A stretch of DNA of 64,000 bases from Mycolicibacterium sp. CR10. Lineage in GTDB: Bacteria > Actinomycetota > Actinomycetes > Mycobacteriales > Mycobacteriaceae. A program made the position numbers and the translations under genes. The stretch is from contig NZ_STGE01000018.1 of the NCBI RefSeq assembly GCF_005222675.1, forward strand, positions 1 to 64,000, in the 5' to 3' direction. Shown piece by piece: positions 61,242-64,000 of this stretch (positions are counted from its first letter, which is position 1; every line of letters starts with the position of its first letter). Below the pieces are notes generated by a model. The model was not told the origin of the DNA. It searched no databases and was given only the letters and a program-made list of their open reading frames with translations.

Positions 61242-62852
61242 GTGGCTGACATGGTCACCCCCACCGCGACGGCCGTCGACGCGGCCCTGACCTACGCCAT
61301 AGCGCCGGCGGAGATGCCCGGCCGGGCCGCAGCCCCGCGACCGGGGCCGGTCCTGACCACCGGTGTGGTGCTGCTGGTGGTCGCGACGTTCGTGCCGATC
61401 GGGTACGTTGCCTGGTCGGTGGTGTCGCTCGGTCCCGCGCGGGTGTGGGAACTGCTCGCGCGGCCGCGCGTGCTCGAATTGTTCGTCAACACCGTGGGTC
61501 TCGTCGTCGTCACGGTCCCGATCTGCATCGTGCTCGGCGTCGGCGCAGCGTGGCTGGTGGAGCGCTCCGACGTCCCCGGCCGCGCGATCTGGCGGCCGCT
61601 GTTCGTCGCTCCCCTTGCGGTGCCCGCGTTCATCAACAGCTACGCCTGGGTCAGCGTCGTGCCCACCCTGCACGGCTTCTGGGCGGGCATCCTCGTCGCC
61701 TCGCTGTCGTACTTCCCGTTTGTCTACGTGCCTGCCGCTGCCACGCTGCGTCGCCTCGACCCGGCGATCGAGGAATCCGCCCGCACGCTCGGTTCCAGCC
61801 CGGTAGCAGCGTTCCGGCGCGTGGTCCTGCCGCAGCTGCGCCTCGCCGTCCTGGGCGGCGGACTGCTCATCGGCGTGCACCTGCTGGCCGAGTACGGCGC
61901 ATTCGCGATGCTCCGCTTCTCGACGTTCACCACCGCGATCTTCGAGCAGTTCCAGGCCACGTTCAACGGCGCGGCGGGCAGCACACTTGCCGGCGTCCTC
62001 ATGCTGCTGTGTCTGGTGCTGCTCGTCGGCGAGGCGGGGGTCCGCGGCAACGCCCGCTATGCCCGGCTCGGTTCGGGCGCTCAGCGCACGTCGCTGCCCC
62101 ACCGCTTGGGTGGCATGAAGCTGCCCGCGCTAGTGGCCCTCGCGGCACTCGGCGTCCTGTCGCTCGGGGTTCCGGTGTGGACGATCGTGCGCTGGCTGTG
62201 GATCGGCGGGAGCGACGTGTGGGCGCTCGGCGAGATCGTGCCGTCTACGGTGCAGACCGTGGGGCTGGCAGCCGGGGCGGCGGCGCTGACGACGGTGCTG
62301 GCTTTCCCCTTCGCCTGGATCGCGGTGCGGCACCGCGGGTTCTTCGCCCGCTTCGTCGAGGGCTCGAACTTCGTGACGAGTTCGATGCCGGGCATCGTTA
62401 CCGCGCTCGCGCTTGTCACCGTGGCGATCCGCTTCGCGCCGCCGCTGTACCAGACGGCGACGCTGGTGCTCGCGGCCTACGTGCTGATGTTCATGCCCCG
62501 CGCGATGGTGAACCTTCGGTCGGGTCTGGCGCAGGTGCCGCCGACGCTGGAGGAGGCGTCGCGCTCGCTCGGCGTATCGCCCACCCGCACGCTGCTGCGA
62601 GTCACGTTGCGGCTCACCGCACCTGCGGCCGCCGCCGGCGCCTCGCTGGTGTTCGTCGCCGTGGCAACCGAGCTGACCGCCACCCTGCTGCTGGCACCGA
62701 CGGGCACCAACACCCTGGCAATGCGGTTCTGGTCGCTGTCGAGCGAGCTGGCCTACGCCGGCGCCGCACCGTATGCGTTGCTGCTCGTCGTGCTCGCGGT
62801 CCCGGTCACCGTCGTACTGTTCCAACAGTCGAGCAGGGCGGCCGCGCTATGA
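61242..62852 (+). CDS. Ferric iron ABC transporter, fused permease
   Basis: A 536-residue permease of about 12 membrane segments with two copies of the EAA cytoplasmic loop (IEESARTLGSSPVAAFRRV and LEEASRSLGVSPTRTLLRV), as in FbpB/FutB-type iron permeases where both halves are fused. GTG start 4 bases after the binding-protein stop; an ATG three codons in is an alternative. Its stop overlaps the ATPase start. Confidence 0.92.
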   Translation: MADMVTPTATAVDAALTYAIAPAEMPGRAAAPRPGPVLTTGVVLLVVATFVPIGYVAWSVVSLGPARVWELLARPRVLELFVNTVGLVVVTVPICIVLGVGAAWLVERSDVPGRAIWRPLFVAPLAVPAFINSYAWVSVVPTLHGFWAGILVASLSYFPFVYVPAAATLRRLDPAIEESARTLGSSPVAAFRRVVLPQLRLAVLGGGLLIGVHLLAEYGAFAMLRFSTFTTAIFEQFQATFNGAAGSTLAGVLMLLCLVLLVGEAGVRGNARYARLGSGAQRTSLPHRLGGMKLPALVALAALGVLSLGVPVWTIVRWLWIGGSDVWALGEIVPSTVQTVGLAAGAAALTTVLAFPFAWIAVRHRGFFARFVEGSNFVTSSMPGIVTALALVTVAIRFAPPLYQTATLVLAAYVLMFMPRAMVNLRSGLAQVPPTLEEASRSLGVSPTRTLLRVTLRLTAPAAAAGASLVFVAVATELTATLLLAPTGTNTLAMRFWSLSSELAYAGAAPYALLLVVLAVPVTVVLFQQSSRAAAL

Positions 62853-63910
62853 CGAACGCGCTCGACGTCAGCGGCCTTGTTAAGTCCTTCGGTAGCCAGA
62901 CCGTGTTGCACGGCATCGACCTCGGCGTGACCGCGGGCACCATCACCGCCGTCGTCGGCGCCTCCGGCTGCGGCAAGACCACGCTGCTCCGCCTCGTCGC
63001 AGGATTCGAGAACCCGGACGGTGGAACGATTTCCATCGCCGGACGCCAGGTGGCCGCTGCCGAACGCAGCACCCCCGCGCACCGCCGCGACGTGGGTTAT
63101 GTCGCGCAGGACGGTGCGCTGTTCCCGCACCTGACCGTGGGTCAGAACATCGCCTACGGGTTGTCCGGCCGCCGCAATGCCAAGCAGCGCGTCGCCGAAC
63201 TACTCCGGACGGTCTCGCTCGACGAGTCCTACGCCTCGCGCCGCCCCCACGAACTCTCCGGCGGGCAGCAGCAGCGCGTGGCCCTCGCCCGCGCTCTCGC
63301 TCGCCAACCCGCGCTCATGCTCCTCGACGAACCGTTCAGCGCCCTCGACACCGGGCTGCGCGCGTCGACTCGCAGGGCTGTCGCCGCACTGCTCTCCGGC
63401 GCCGGTGTCACCACGCTGATCGTCACCCACGACCAGGAAGAAGCGCTGTCGATCGCCGACCAAGTGGCGGTCATGCGCGACGGGCGGTTCACCAAAGTCG
63501 GTACGCCGCAAGAGGTCTACCGCGACCCCAACGACCGCTTCACGGCAGAATTCCTCGGCGACTGCGTGCTGCTGCCGTGCACCGTGGCCGGCGGGATCGC
63601 CACCTCCGCATTGGGCCACCTGCCGGTTCGTGGCTCTGTACCCGACGGCGGCGGCACGCTGATGCTTCGTCCAGAGCAGCTGGAGGCGACGGCCGTCTCC
63701 GACGACGACCTCGGCGACGGCATGGCGACGGTCCTGGCGTCGGAGTTCCGCGGCCACGACGTCATCCTCACCGTGGACCTCGGGGGCGACTCCGCGCCAA
63801 TCACCGTGCGCCAGCACAGCGTCGCGCCGCCAGCGGTCGACGCGAAGGTCCGAATCCACGTCAGCGGTGCCGCCGTCGTGTTCGGTGACCGCTCGCGCGA
63901 CGGCCGATGA
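62849..63910 (+). CDS. Ferric iron ABC transporter, ATPase
   Basis: A 353-residue ABC ATPase. Walker A GASGCGKTT, Q-loop in VAQDGALFPHL, signature LSGGQQQR, Walker B LMLLDEPFSALD and switch His in VTHDQEEAL. The ~110-residue C-terminal TOBE-like region (LMLRPEQLEA) is regulatory, as in FbpC. ATG overlaps the permease stop (ATGA). Confidence 0.93.
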   Translation: MTNALDVSGLVKSFGSQTVLHGIDLGVTAGTITAVVGASGCGKTTLLRLVAGFENPDGGTISIAGRQVAAAERSTPAHRRDVGYVAQDGALFPHLTVGQNIAYGLSGRRNAKQRVAELLRTVSLDESYASRRPHELSGGQQQRVALARALARQPALMLLDEPFSALDTGLRASTRRAVAALLSGAGVTTLIVTHDQEEALSIADQVAVMRDGRFTKVGTPQEVYRDPNDRFTAEFLGDCVLLPCTVAGGIATSALGHLPVRGSVPDGGGTLMLRPEQLEATAVSDDDLGDGMATVLASEFRGHDVILTVDLGGDSAPITVRQHSVAPPAVDAKVRIHVSGAAVVFGDRSRDGR

Positions 63911-63917
63911 CAGCGTC

Positions 63918-64000
63918 ATGATGTTCGAACGGCTCGTCGACCACCTCGCCTGCCACGGCGACGACATCGCAGTGATCACGGCCGAGAAGACCGTCACCTA
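63918..64000 (+). CDS. Acyl-CoA ligase/AMP-binding enzyme, N-terminal fragment
   Basis: Only about 28 codons are in the window, from ATG 63918 (second ATG at 63921). The start MMFERLVDHLACHGDDIAVI and TAEKTVTY resembles the N-terminus of AMP-forming fatty-acyl ligases. It follows the ATPase by 7 bases and may be co-transcribed with it. Confidence 0.5.
   Translation, partial: MMFERLVDHLACHGDDIAVITAEKTVT

Noticed and set aside
61445..63910. An 821-residue plus-strand open frame
   Set aside because: Its first half is an arginine-rich out-of-frame reading of the permease gene. The real ATPase starts at 62849.
1..64000. CRISPR arrays, tRNA or rRNA genes, intact transposases or integrases
   Set aside because: None recognised on either strand. 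The repeat flanks of the ars island are the only mobile-element-like signals.

Overview
The window comes from a high-GC actinobacterium, almost certainly a rapidly growing mycobacterium (Mycolicibacterium-like). The evidence is a complete yrbEAB-mceABCDEF operon, a WS/DGAT acyltransferase, a cutinase-family esterase, a mycothiol-type arsenate reductase, a SigF-type promoter, many GTG starts and frequent 4-base ATGA/GTGA gene overlaps. No rRNA, tRNA or CRISPR array was seen.

Layout. (1) 1-3301: inositol/sugar-type catabolic genes (two TIM-barrel isomerases/epimerases, one Gfo/Idh/MocA dehydrogenase) on the minus strand, divergent from a LacI regulator, with a perfect palindromic operator between them. 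(2) 3357-4784: WS/DGAT. (3) 4950-9838: aerobic cobalamin genes, cobM-bluB facing cobU-cobK-cobQ-cobF. (4) 9863-14094: ArgP/LysG-like LysR regulator, FMO-like enzyme, cutinase, AEC permease. (5) 14328-19361: TctCBA transporter, a GntR regulator and a talarate/galactarate-dehydratase-like enzyme with a double operator, probably a sugar-acid uptake and dehydration module. (6) 19456-21926: YihY/BrkB membrane protein, a small membrane protein, an orphan sugar-binding lipoprotein. (7) 22010-31361: mce operon. It lies between the intact sugar-binding gene and a frameshifted copy of that gene's 3' end (31802-31942), which itself abuts a MaoC-type relic. (8) 32384-34289: TetR gene, then a SigF-promoted pair of related stress-type proteins. 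(9) 34397-42839: eight-gene catabolic operon (Rieske oxygenase, two NTF2-fold proteins, P450, SDR, carboxymuconolactone-decarboxylase-like protein, ALDH, another NTF2-fold protein), divergent from a hypothetical gene and a TetR gene. (10) 43218-51574: arsenic island with two ArsR-controlled units, bracketed by a 101-bp direct repeat (42897-42997 and 51779-51879), and carrying a PD-(D/E)XK-like nuclease gene. (11) 52194-54928: two MerR units, one with a textbook mer dyad and a MerF-like protein, the other driving a second ACR3/BASS-type permease. (12) 55068-56195: relics of a GAF-ANTAR gene and an Abi-like gene. (13) 56379-59843: CadC/P-type ATPase operon with DUF3703 and HXXEE proteins. (14) 60173-63910: ferric-iron ABC transporter behind an IdeR-like box, then the start of an acyl-CoA-ligase-like gene.

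From about 43 to 60 kb the window is a composite metal and metalloid resistance region: five metalloregulators (two ArsR, two MerR, one CadC), two arsenite-type permeases, two arsenate reductases and one heavy-metal ATPase, mixed with decayed genes and repeats that suggest acquisition by transfer. The most interesting leads are the repeat-bracketed arsenic island with its nuclease gene, the mer-type mini-operon with no visible merA, the DUF3703/HXXEE pair in a cad operon, the duplicated fragment flanking the mce operon, and the SigF-driven paired-domain proteins. All calls are from reading the sequence; no database search was run.
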